From the NCBI GenBank assembly GCA_963705885.1, contig OY970120.1, forward strand, positions 1,178,001-1,242,000: DNA of 64,000 nt, given 5' to 3'. The DNA is from MFD01275-c22 sp963705885. GTDB lineage: Bacteria > Actinomycetota > Actinomycetes > JACCUZ01. The notes under the pieces are model-generated. The model made no database searches. It had not been told where the DNA came from and was given only the letters and a program-made list of their open reading frames with translations. The position numbers and the translations under genes are program-made. This document shows positions 34,876 through 43,049 of this stretch, one piece after another. Each line of letters begins with the position of its first letter. Position 1 is the first letter of the stretch.

Positions 34876-35661
34876 GTGGCTGGTCGCGTCGCGGAGAAGG
34901 CAATCGTCATCACCGGCGCCGGCAGCGGCATGGGGCGGGCCTTCGCCCTCGCCCTGGCCCGGGAGGGTGCCACGCTGGGGGTCCTGGACCTCGACGCCGA
35001 CGCCGCGAAGGCGGTGTCCGAGGAGATCGCCGCCGAGGGGCACGAGGCGCTGCCGTTGGCTGCCGACGTCAGCCGGCGCGACCAGGTGGTCGCGGCTCTC
35101 GACGCGTTCGTCGACCGCGCCGGTCGGCTGGACGTGCTGTTCAACAACGCCGGCTTCAACAAGCCGCTGCACCTGATGGACGTCACCGAGGAGAACTGGC
35201 ACTCGATCATGGACGTCAATGCCCTCGGGACCCTGATCGGCATCCAGGAGGGCGCCCGGCGCATGATCCCCGCCCGCTCCGGGAAGATCATCAACACCTC
35301 GTCCATCGCGGGGCGGCAGGGCTACCCCAGCTTCGCGCCGTACTGCGCCAGCAAGTTCGCGGTCAACGCCCTGACCCAGGCGGCCGCCCGCGGCCTCGCC
35401 GAGCACAACATCACGTGCAACGCGTTCGCACCTGGCGTGGTGGCCACCCCTCTGTGGACCCAGCTGGACGCCGACCTCGTGGAGATCGGGGACGCGGCCG
35501 TGCCGGGACAGGCCATGGCGGACTTCTCGGCGGGCATCCTGCGGGGCAAGCCCGCCGAGCCGGAGGACGTCGTCGGCACCGCGCTGTACCTGGCGTCGTC
35601 GGACTCCGACTACCTGACCGGCCAGGTCATCATGATCGACGGCGGAATGGTGCTCGTGTAG
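34876..35661 (+). CDS. Short-chain dehydrogenase/reductase
   Basis: This is a classical SDR of 261 aa: VITGAGSGMGRAFALALARE cofactor loop, VLDLDAD (Asp after the second strand, so NAD), FNNAGFNKPLHLMDV, SSIAGRQGYPSFAPYCASKFA (Ser, Tyr, Lys catalytic triad) and YLTGQVIMIDGGMVLV. The GTG at 34876 follows GGAGG at 34866-34870; the frame opens earlier but without a good site. It resembles diacetyl/acetoin or sorbitol/butanediol SDRs. A GTTAAC palindrome at 34807-34812 lies upstream, possibly part of its own promoter. Confidence 0.9.
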   Translation: MAGRVAEKAIVITGAGSGMGRAFALALAREGATLGVLDLDADAAKAVSEEIAAEGHEALPLAADVSRRDQVVAALDAFVDRAGRLDVLFNNAGFNKPLHLMDVTEENWHSIMDVNALGTLIGIQEGARRMIPARSGKIINTSSIAGRQGYPSFAPYCASKFAVNALTQAAARGLAEHNITCNAFAPGVVATPLWTQLDADLVEIGDAAVPGQAMADFSAGILRGKPAEPEDVVGTALYLASSDSDYLTGQVIMIDGGMVLV

Positions 35662-35711
35662 GTCCACGATGCGCCGCGAGTACAGTGCAGGAGTCGACCA
35701 GGGGGCCCAGC

Positions 35712-36452
35712 GTGACGACTGACCAGGTGAGGCCCTCGCACGACGCCGAGTCGGTCGTGCAGCTGGGTCTGAGGCTGCGACAGGCTCGCCAGCGGTCCGG
35801 TCTCTCGTTGCGCGCGCTCGCCCGCGAGCTCGGCGTGTCGGCCTCCTTCGTGTCCCAGCTGGAGAACGGCAAGTCCCAGCCGTCGGTGGCCACGCTGTAC
35901 TCCCTCGCCCAGCTGCTGCACGTCTCGATCGACGAGCTCTTCGCCGCGCCGGAGCTCGCGGGTCACGACCCATCGGGTGCCGAGGGTCGTCCCGAGCCTG
36001 CCGGCGCAGCGCGACCCGGCGCGCCACCGTCAGCGGAGGAGCCCGGTGCCCCGGTCGACAGGTCACGGCTCGGCTCGCCGGCCGACGCCTGGTCCGGCGA
36101 GGCGAGCTCGCGCCGGCTCTCCGTGACCGCGCCTGGTGAGCGGTCGAAGCTGGTCATGGACTCGGGCGTGATCTGGGAGCAGCTCGCCGACAACACCGAC
36201 CACGACCTGGACTTCATGGAGATCGTCTATCCGCCGGGCAGCAGCTCGACGAACGACGACCGGATGCTCCGTCACGAGGGGTACGAGTACGGCTACCTGC
36301 TCGAGGGCGAGCTGCAGGTCACGTTCGGCTTCGAGGTGTTCATGCTCCGAGCCGGCGAGGCCCTCGGTCTGGACTCCGCGGTGCCGCACCTGTTCAAGAA
36401 CCTGGGCTCGGTTCCCGCGCGCGGCATCTGGTTCGTCCACCACCGCCACTAG
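35712..36452 (+). CDS. XRE-family regulator with C-terminal cupin domain
   Basis: The 246-aa protein has an HTH at about residues 18-75 (LGLRLRQARQRSGLSLRALA, ELGVSASFVSQLENGKSQPS), a Pro/Ala/Gly linker, and a cupin from about residue 145 (RHEGYEYGYLLEGELQVTF, GEALGLDSAVPHLFKNLG). The cupin could bind a metal and small ligand. The GTG start is 50 bp after the SDR gene. It sits immediately upstream of the transporter genes and is the pathway-specific regulator candidate for this catabolic region. Confidence 0.88.
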   Translation: MTTDQVRPSHDAESVVQLGLRLRQARQRSGLSLRALARELGVSASFVSQLENGKSQPSVATLYSLAQLLHVSIDELFAAPELAGHDPSGAEGRPEPAGAARPGAPPSAEEPGAPVDRSRLGSPADAWSGEASSRRLSVTAPGERSKLVMDSGVIWEQLADNTDHDLDFMEIVYPPGSSSTNDDRMLRHEGYEYGYLLEGELQVTFGFEVFMLRAGEALGLDSAVPHLFKNLGSVPARGIWFVHHRH

Positions 36453-36495
36453 GGCGGCGCGCCGGCGTCGCGCGACGCGACGTTTCGTGGCGCAG

Positions 36496-36540
36496 TTGTG
36501 ACGTGAACCCCTTGTGAACAACTGACCGCGTGTGTACAGT
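36496..36540 (+). promoter_or_regulatory. Promoter and repeated half-sites ahead of the Rbs-type importer
   Basis: TTGTGA (36512-36517), 17-bp spacer and TACAGT (36535-36540) form a sigma-70-type promoter. GTGAAC occurs at 36503-36508 and 36514-36519, 11 bp apart, that is one helical turn. TTGTGAACAA (36512-36521) is a perfect palindrome over the -35, and another TTGTGA lies at 36496-36501. The adjacent XRE-cupin protein is the likely ligand. Confidence 0.55.
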
Positions 36541-36611
36541 CCCACGCAACACATGGCGTGAGGCCACGCGCGACGGGCTTTCGTGACCCTGCTCCGGCAT
36601 TGGAGGCGGCA

Positions 36612-37631
36612 ATGGCTCCTGAGGCACCAGCGCGTCCCCTGGTGAAGCCGGGTCCGCGCTTCGCTGTCTCGCGGGGCCTGATCACCGTGACGGCCGCCCT
36701 GGCCGTCCTCGTCGTCGCGGGGGCCATCTTCGCGCCGACGAGCATCCAGAAGGGCACCTTGCTGGGCATGCTGCCCTTCGCGGCGGTGCTGGTGATCGTC
36801 GCTCTCGGCCAGACCCTCGTGGTCCAGCAGGGCGGCATCGACCTCTCGGTGCCCGGTGCGGTGTCCCTTGCCGTCGTCGTCGTCACCCATCAACCCAACG
36901 GCGACGACGACAAGCTGCTCCTGGCCGTGGTCGTGGCTCTGGGGATCGCCGTGCTCGCCGGAGTGGGAAACGGCGTGCTGATCGGGCGTCTCGGTCTCAA
37001 CCCCATCGTCGCCACGCTGGGCATGAACGCCCTGCTGTACGCCGGCGTCCTCGGCATCTCCGGCGGCTCGCCGCGCAGGACCACCAAGCGGCTCGCCAGC
37101 ATCTCCGACGGCACGACCTTCGGGGTCCCCAACGCCGTGTACTTCGCGGTGGCGGCCGTCGTGATCGTGACCGTCGCCGTGAAGTGGACGGTCGCGGGGA
37201 GACGGTTCGAGGCCGTCGGGGCGAACCCGACGGCCGCGTGGGCGACCGGTCTCAAGGTGACCAGGCACAGGTTCGGCGCCTACGTCTGGGCACAGGTCCT
37301 CTACTGGCTGGCCGGCGTCCTGCTCGCCGGCATCCTGGCTCAGCCGACGGCGTTCCAGGGCGACGCCTACCTCCTCCCGTCGGTGGCGGCCGTCGTGCTC
37401 GGCGGGACGTCGCTCCTCGGTGGCCGGGGCTATCTCGTGGCCACGGCGGTCGCGGCCCTGTTCCTCAGCCAGCTCGAGCAGTTCGTCCTGGCGCTCGGCG
37501 TCACCTTCGCGGTGCGGACCCTCGTCGAGGCGGCTGCCCTCGCCGTGGGGGTGGCGCTCTACACCGTCAACTGGCAAGCGCTGCGCGAAAGGTTCCTCGG
37601 TGGGCTCCCGCAGCCGTCCCCGAGCCCATGA
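36612..37631 (+). CDS. RbsC-type sugar ABC transporter permease
   Basis: This is an inner-membrane permease of the branched/ribose type, 339 aa with about nine helices. Family marks are ALGQTLVVQQGGIDLSVPGAVSLA, GRLGLNPIVATLGMNALLYAGV, GRRFEAVGANPTAAWATGL and SVAAVVLGGTSLLGGRGYLVATAVAAL. ATG preceded by TGGAGGCGGC; an upstream GTG at 36558 is in frame but lacks the site. It pairs with a separate permease domain fused to the ATPase at 38908, so the importer may be a heterodimer in the membrane. Confidence 0.9.
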   Translation: MAPEAPARPLVKPGPRFAVSRGLITVTAALAVLVVAGAIFAPTSIQKGTLLGMLPFAAVLVIVALGQTLVVQQGGIDLSVPGAVSLAVVVVTHQPNGDDDKLLLAVVVALGIAVLAGVGNGVLIGRLGLNPIVATLGMNALLYAGVLGISGGSPRRTTKRLASISDGTTFGVPNAVYFAVAAVVIVTVAVKWTVAGRRFEAVGANPTAAWATGLKVTRHRFGAYVWAQVLYWLAGVLLAGILAQPTAFQGDAYLLPSVAAVVLGGTSLLGGRGYLVATAVAALFLSQLEQFVLALGVTFAVRTLVEAAALAVGVALYTVNWQALRERFLGGLPQPSPSP

Positions 37632-37698
37632 CCCATCCACACACACCTGCTCCACGTCCGAGCAATCCGAGCTGCAGTACTGAGAAGGGAAGCCTGAC

Positions 37699-38817
37699 AT
37701 GACCCGACCGATTCGACTTGTCCGACTCATCGCCGGGGTCGGCGCAGCCGCGCTCGTCCTCGCCGCGTGCGGGGGTTCGGACGGCGAGACCGACACGTCC
37801 TCACCGGGTGACACCGGTGCAGCCAGCTCGGGGGACCGGCCCGCATGGTGCGGTGAGAAGGAGATCATCGTCGGCATGACCGACGGGTTCGGCGGCAACA
37901 GCTGGCGGCTGGTCACCACGGCGTCGGGCCGGGCCGAGGCAGAGAAGTGTCCCAGCGTGAAGGAGTTCCTCTACGCCGACGGACAGGGCGACACCCAGAA
38001 GGCCATCGCCGACATCCAGGGCATGGTGGCCAAGGGCGTCGACGCGCTGGTGGTCTTCCCGGACGCCGGCGAGGCCATGCTGCCCGCCCTGCGGTCGGCC
38101 TTCGAGGCGGGTGTCGTGACCGTGCCCTACCGGGTGGACCCGGGCGGTGAGGACGGCAAGGACTACACCGCCTACATCGGTCTCGACTCCCCGAACGACG
38201 GGAGGAACTGGGCCAACTGGATCACCGAGGTGGTCCCCGACGGCGGGAACGTCCTCTTCCTGAGCGGGCCGAAGGGCAACAGCCAGGGCGAGGGCGAGGC
38301 AGAGGGCCTGCACGAGGTCCTCGACCCGCTGGGCAAGTACACCTTCATCGGTGAGCAGCCGTTCGAGGTGACCAACTGGGACCCCGCGCAGACGCAGAAG
38401 GTGCTGACAGCCGCCATCGCGAAGAACCAGAACATCGACGTCATCGTGTCCGACTTCGGGCCGTCGCTGGTGGGCGCGCTGCCCGCGTTCACCAAGGCCG
38501 GGCGGTCCATCCCGCCCCTGGCGACCTCGGACGGCAACGTCCTCGGCTGCTTCTGGCAGGACAACATCGCCGACAACCCGGACTTCCAGATGATGACGAT
38601 CGCCACCGGGAACGACCACGTCCGCACGGCGATGCAGTACGCCATCGCTCAGGCCACCGAGGGCGAGGTCCCGGACTCGACCCAGCACCAGCACGCGCTC
38701 TTCGAGAACTCCGTGACCGAGGACCCGAGCGCTGTCCAGTGCGAGGCGGACCTGCCCGGTGACATCTACCTGTCGGCCGAGATGTCGGCTGACGAGCAAG
38801 CCGCGCTGCTGAAGTAG
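37699..38817 (+). CDS. RbsB-type sugar ABC transporter substrate-binding lipoprotein
   Basis: The 372-aa lipoprotein has the lipobox LAAC near residue 24, a Ser/Asp-rich linker and a periplasmic-binding-protein type 1 fold: IIVGMTDGFGGNSWRLVTTA, ADGQGDTQKAIADIQGMVAKGVDALVVFPD, LFLSGPKGNSQGEGEAEGLHE, PLATSDGNVLGCFWQDN. GAAGGGAAGCC upstream fits a ribosome site. The ligand is unknown; binding proteins of this group take sugars, polyols and autoinducer-2-like molecules. Confidence 0.9.
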   Translation: MTRPIRLVRLIAGVGAAALVLAACGGSDGETDTSSPGDTGAASSGDRPAWCGEKEIIVGMTDGFGGNSWRLVTTASGRAEAEKCPSVKEFLYADGQGDTQKAIADIQGMVAKGVDALVVFPDAGEAMLPALRSAFEAGVVTVPYRVDPGGEDGKDYTAYIGLDSPNDGRNWANWITEVVPDGGNVLFLSGPKGNSQGEGEAEGLHEVLDPLGKYTFIGEQPFEVTNWDPAQTQKVLTAAIAKNQNIDVIVSDFGPSLVGALPAFTKAGRSIPPLATSDGNVLGCFWQDNIADNPDFQMMTIATGNDHVRTAMQYAIAQATEGEVPDSTQHQHALFENSVTEDPSAVQCEADLPGDIYLSAEMSADEQAALLK

Positions 38818-38831
38818 CGCACAGGGTCCAC

Positions 38832-38879
38832 GGGGTGGGTCGGCCAGTAGCGCGGCACGCGTGACGGCAGGCCCACCCC
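38832..38879 (+). terminator. Possible attenuator hairpin after the binding-protein gene
   Basis: GGGGTGGG (38832-38839) pairs with CCCACCCC (38872-38879) across a 32-base loop. There is no T-run. It could lower expression of the ATPase-permease gene relative to the binding protein, but the long loop makes this uncertain. Confidence 0.35.
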
Positions 38880-38907
38880 CCGGGCAGAGCTCTAGATCGA
38901 ACCCAGC

Positions 38908-41442
38908 GTGAAGGACGACGTGGTGACAGAACAGACCGCGGTGGCCGTGAGGCACCCGACCATGGTCCTGGCCGGCATCTCGAAGAACTACGCCGGAGTG
39001 GCCGCGCTCACCGACGTGTCCATCGAGGTGCAGCCCGGTGAGGTCCACGCTCTGCTCGGCGAGAACGGTGCGGGCAAGTCGACGTTGATGGGAGTGGCGT
39101 CGGGGACGACGCAGCCCGACGGCGGGACGGTCACCTTCGCTGGGCAGACGATCGACCACCTGACACCGACGCTGGCCACCCAGCTCGGCATCGCCATCGT
39201 GCACCAGCACCCGGCGGTCCTGCCCGACATGACCGTGGCGGAGAACATCAGGGTCGCCGTGCCCCCCGAGTTCCTGCGATTCGCCCGCGACGAGGCGTCC
39301 TCCATGCGGCAGCTGCTCGCGGATGTCGGCAGCACGGTGCACCTCGAGGACCGTGTCGGCTCACTCAGCGTGGCGCAGAAGCACCTCCTCGAGCTCGCCA
39401 AGGCCTTCGCGCTCTCGCCGCAGCTGCTGATCCTCGACGAGCCCACAGCCCCGCTGGGTCAGGACTCGGTCGACCTGCTCTTCGATCGCGTCCGGTCCGC
39501 CGCCGCCGGGGGGACCGCCGTCGTCTACATCACCCACCGGCTCGCGGAGGTCCGCGTGCTCGCCGACCAGGTGACCGTGCTGCGGGACGGCAAGCTCCGT
39601 GGCTCGATGAGCGTCTCCGACGTCACGGACGACGAGCTGCTCGCGCTGATCATCGGCCGCCAGCTCGAGTCGACCTTCCCGCCGAAGCGTGAGGTCACCG
39701 AGGACGGGGGACCGGTCCTCCTGGTGCAGGCACTGTCCGGTGAGGGGTTCTCCGACGTCACGATCTCGGCAGGACGTGGAGAGATCGTCGGGGTGGCCGG
39801 CGTCATCGGGAACGGCCAGAGCGACCTCCTGCGGGCGCTCGCCGGGCTCGTCGGCTTCTCCGGAACCGTGCGTGTCGGCGACAAGCCGCACGACTCGAGG
39901 GACCTGCGGAGGTACTCCGCCTACATGCCTGCGGACCGGCACCGCGAGGGTCTGATGATGTCGATGACGGTGCGGGAGAACTCCGCCGTCACCTCGCTCG
40001 GCCGGCTGAGGAGTCCCGTCCTCCTGAGCCGTCGCCGCGAGGTCGAGCTCGTGGGCAAGGAGCTGACAGCCCTCGACGTCAAGGCGCGGTCGCTCGAGGC
40101 CAACGTGACCTCGCTCTCCGGGGGCAACCAGCAGAAGGTCGTGATGGCCCGCGCCCTGCTCTCGGAGCCGGCCATCCTGATCGCGGACGAGCCGACCCAG
40201 GGTGTCGACGTGGGGGCCCGAGCCGAGATCTACCGCATCCTTCGGGAGGTGGCGGACACCGGCGTCCCGGTCGTGGTCGCCTCCTCCGACGCCAAGGAGC
40301 TCGAAGGTCTCTGCGACCGGGTGATCGTGATGTCCCGTGGCCACGTCACCGAGGCACTGGCTGGTCCGGACGTCACCGAGGAGCGGATCATCGGCGCGGC
40401 CGTGCGCTCCACGACCCACAAGCGGGAGGAGTCGCAGGGCGCAGCAGGCCGTCGATCGGCCTCGACCGCCCTTCGGCGCTTCGTCCAGGGTGACTACGCG
40501 CCGGTCGTGATCCTCGCCTCGGTCATGGTCGCCCTCGGTGCCTACATCTACTCGCAGAACGACCGCTACCTCTCCTCGTTCAACATCACGTCGGTGATGC
40601 TGCTCGTGGCGGCCCTCGGCTTCATCGCGATGGGCCAGACGGTGGCGCTGCTCATCGGAGGCATCGACCTCTCGGTGGGCCCGCTCGCCGGTCTCCTCGT
40701 CGTGGTGGGCTCGTTCTTCATCAACGACGGCAGGTCGGCGGTGGTGATGCTGCTCGGCTTCGTGTTGATGCTGGGCACGGCAGCGACCACGGGTGCCGTC
40801 AACGGGGCACTCGTCAGGTTCGGGAAGTTCACGGCTGTCGCGGCGACCCTGACCACCTACATCGCGCTGCAGGGCTTCAGCTTCCTGCTCCGGGACGCCC
40901 CGGGGGGCATCATCAGCCGGGGCGTGACGGACGCGATCACCGTCAAGGTCGGTCCTGTACCCGTCGTCTTCCTGCTCCTGGTCGCCACGACGCTGGTCAT
41001 GGAGCTGCTCCTGCGGAAGAGCCCATGGGGCCTGTCGCTCCGGGCCGTCGGCTCGGACGAGGAGGCCGCCCGTCGGGTCGGGGTCCGCGTCACTCGCACC
41101 GTCGTCGCCGCCTACGTCGTGGTGTCCGTGTTCACCTTCCTCGGGGCGCTGGTGCTGCTGGCCCAGCTCGGGATCGGGGACCCGGCCCAGGGCATCGGCT
41201 ACACCCTGAGCAGCATCACGGCAGTCGTGCTCGGAGGCACCAGCCTGGCGGGCGGCCGAGGAACGTTCGTCGGCACGCTGCTCGGCGCCGGACTCATCGT
41301 CCAGGCGCTCAACGCCACCACGTTCCTCGATCTCAGCCAGACCTGGCAGTACCTGTTCCAGGGCGGGCTGATCGTCGTCGCGGCTGTGGTCTACAGCCAG
41401 GTGCGCGGCCTTCGCAACACCACCGCGGCCTCGGCCGCCTGA
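38908..41442 (+). CDS. Fused sugar ABC transporter: two ATPase domains plus permease
   Basis: This 844-aa protein joins an RbsA-type double ATPase (residues about 20-510) to an RbsC-type permease (about 525-840). The first ATPase domain has LLGENGAGKSTL, LSVAQKHLLELAKAF (degenerate signature) and LLILDEPTAPLG. The second has GVIGNGQSDLL in place of a normal Walker A and LSGGNQQKVVMARALL, as is usual in RbsA. The permease part has GFIAMGQTVALLIGGIDLSVGPLAG, RFGKFTAVAATLTTYIALQG and VVLGGTSLAGGRGTFVG. GTG 38908 is used; a GTG at 38923 is an alternative. Fusions of this kind are uncommon, as the domains are normally separate. Confidence 0.9.
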   Translation: MKDDVVTEQTAVAVRHPTMVLAGISKNYAGVAALTDVSIEVQPGEVHALLGENGAGKSTLMGVASGTTQPDGGTVTFAGQTIDHLTPTLATQLGIAIVHQHPAVLPDMTVAENIRVAVPPEFLRFARDEASSMRQLLADVGSTVHLEDRVGSLSVAQKHLLELAKAFALSPQLLILDEPTAPLGQDSVDLLFDRVRSAAAGGTAVVYITHRLAEVRVLADQVTVLRDGKLRGSMSVSDVTDDELLALIIGRQLESTFPPKREVTEDGGPVLLVQALSGEGFSDVTISAGRGEIVGVAGVIGNGQSDLLRALAGLVGFSGTVRVGDKPHDSRDLRRYSAYMPADRHREGLMMSMTVRENSAVTSLGRLRSPVLLSRRREVELVGKELTALDVKARSLEANVTSLSGGNQQKVVMARALLSEPAILIADEPTQGVDVGARAEIYRILREVADTGVPVVVASSDAKELEGLCDRVIVMSRGHVTEALAGPDVTEERIIGAAVRSTTHKREESQGAAGRRSASTALRRFVQGDYAPVVILASVMVALGAYIYSQNDRYLSSFNITSVMLLVAALGFIAMGQTVALLIGGIDLSVGPLAGLLVVVGSFFINDGRSAVVMLLGFVLMLGTAATTGAVNGALVRFGKFTAVAATLTTYIALQGFSFLLRDAPGGIISRGVTDAITVKVGPVPVVFLLLVATTLVMELLLRKSPWGLSLRAVGSDEEAARRVGVRVTRTVVAAYVVVSVFTFLGALVLLAQLGIGDPAQGIGYTLSSITAVVLGGTSLAGGRGTFVGTLLGAGLIVQALNATTFLDLSQTWQYLFQGGLIVVAAVVYSQVRGLRNTTAASAA

Positions 41443-41458
41443 TCGCAAGGAGCGACCG

Positions 41459-42529
41459 GTGCGTGCAGCACGCTTCCACGGCAAGGGCGACATCCGGGTG
41501 GAGGACGTCCCGATGCCCTCGGTCCGCGAGGCCGACGACGTCCTCGTGGAGGTGCACTACTGCGGGATCTGCGGGACCGACCTGCACGAGTACCTCATGG
41601 GTCCCATCGTCACGCCGGCCACGCCGCACCCGCTGACCGGTGCCACGCTGCCCCAGACCCTGGGCCACGAGTTCTCCGCGACAGTTGTCGAGGTCGGCCC
41701 GAGCGTCCGGGACGTAACCCTGGGGGACCGCGTGGCCATCATGCCGGCGATCACGTGCGGTCGGTGCTACTACTGCCGACGGGGCATGGGCCACCTGTGC
41801 CTGAGCTTCGCGTGCACCGGCCTGAGCGCCGAGACCGGGGGGCTGGCCCAGTTCGCGACGCTCAAGGAGTACCAGGTCGCCGTCCTCCCCGACGAGGTCT
41901 CCGACCAGGAGGGGGCGGTCATCGAGCCCGCCTCCGTCGCGGCCTACGGCGTGGAGCGTGCCGGTGTCACCGGCGGGGATGTCGTCCTCGTGACCGGCGC
42001 CGGCCCCATCGGGATACTGTCCGCTCTCTACGCCAGCGCCGTCGGGGCCTCCACGGTGGTCATCGCCGAACCCAACGCGAACCGGGCGTCGCTCGCCCGC
42101 GCGATGGACATCGGCCCGGTCGTCGACCCCGGGTCGGACGGCTTCGGCGACCTGCTGAACGACCTCACGAGCGGCATCGGTGTCGACCTCGCGGTCGAGT
42201 GCTCGGGATCGACCCCCGGGCTGGCGACCTGCCTCACCAGCACACGTCGCCGCGGTTCGATCGTGCAGACCGGTCTGCACACGAAGCCCGCGACGCTGGA
42301 CGCGATGGCGCTCTCGGAGAAGGACATCTCGCTCCACGGCAGCTGGTGCTGGTGGGCCACCGACTGGCCACGCGTCATCCGGATGGTCGCGTCGGGCAAG
42401 TACCCGGTCGCCAAGGCCGTCACCGCGACGATCCCGCTCGCCGACGTGGTCGAGAAGGGCTTCGACGTCCTCGTCGACCCGCAGGGCGACCAGCTCAAGG
42501 TCCTCGTCAGCTCCGGAGATCATGCCTAG
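41459..42529 (+). CDS. Zinc-dependent butanediol-dehydrogenase-like alcohol dehydrogenase (second copy)
   Basis: The 356-aa protein parallels the gene at 33691: RAARFHGKGDIRVEDVPMPS, GICGTDLHEYLMGPIVTP, LGHEFSATVVEVG, structural zinc CGRCYYCRRGMGHLC, VTGAGPIGILSALYA, and the shared ACTGLSAE-type stretch FACTGLSAETGG. GTG start with AAGGAG 7 bases upstream. It follows the fused importer by 16 bp, so transcript and uptake are linked to oxidation. Substrate probably a secondary alcohol or vicinal diol. Confidence 0.9.
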   Translation: MRAARFHGKGDIRVEDVPMPSVREADDVLVEVHYCGICGTDLHEYLMGPIVTPATPHPLTGATLPQTLGHEFSATVVEVGPSVRDVTLGDRVAIMPAITCGRCYYCRRGMGHLCLSFACTGLSAETGGLAQFATLKEYQVAVLPDEVSDQEGAVIEPASVAAYGVERAGVTGGDVVLVTGAGPIGILSALYASAVGASTVVIAEPNANRASLARAMDIGPVVDPGSDGFGDLLNDLTSGIGVDLAVECSGSTPGLATCLTSTRRRGSIVQTGLHTKPATLDAMALSEKDISLHGSWCWWATDWPRVIRMVASGKYPVAKAVTATIPLADVVEKGFDVLVDPQGDQLKVLVSSGDHA

Positions 42530-42562
42530 CCCGCCGACAGGCGACAGGAAGGGAGACGCGTC

Positions 42563-43015
42563 ATGAGTGCGATCGGCGACCTGCACCACGTCGGGATCAC
42601 CGTCCGGGACCTGGAGTCGTCCCTGCAGTGGTACGAGCGTGTCTTCGGCGTCACCCGGGAGTTCGTGGCGCACGGCTCGGGCCCCGACCTCGCCGCCTCG
42701 GTCGGCGTGCCCGACGCCGACCTCAGCTTCGCCTTCCTGCGGCTGGGCAGCGCCGTCGTCGAGCTCCTGTGCTACGCGAACGACCGGGACGACACCTTCA
42801 CCCGCTCCAACGCTGACGTCGGCTCGGCGCACGTGTGCATCGACGTCCCCGACATCAAGGCGGCCTACGAGGACCTGCTCGGGAAAGGGGTGGAGTTCCT
42901 GACGCCGCCTCTTCACATCGACGACGGCCCGCTGGAGGGCTGTTCCTTCGTCTACTTCAAGGACCCCGACGGTGTGACCCTCGAGCTCTTCGAGAGCACC
43001 GGCACTCACCCCTGA
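42563..43015 (+). CDS. VOC-family (glyoxalase/epimerase-like) protein
   Basis: The 150-aa protein has two beta-alpha-beta-beta-beta modules: LHHVGITVRDLESSLQWYERVFG and SAHVCIDVPDIKAAYEDLLGKG, with metal-ligand positions in LHHVGI, VELLCYA, SAHVCIDV and VTLELFES (His, Glu, His, Glu). It resembles lactoylglutathione lyase or methylmalonyl-CoA epimerase-like members. GAAGGGAG before the ATG. Inside the operon it may be an epimerase, isomerase or ring-opening step. Confidence 0.85.
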   Translation: MSAIGDLHHVGITVRDLESSLQWYERVFGVTREFVAHGSGPDLAASVGVPDADLSFAFLRLGSAVVELLCYANDRDDTFTRSNADVGSAHVCIDVPDIKAAYEDLLGKGVEFLTPPLHIDDGPLEGCSFVYFKDPDGVTLELFESTGTHP

Positions 43016-43049
43016 TCGTCCCGCAACGCACGACCGACTAGGAGGACGC

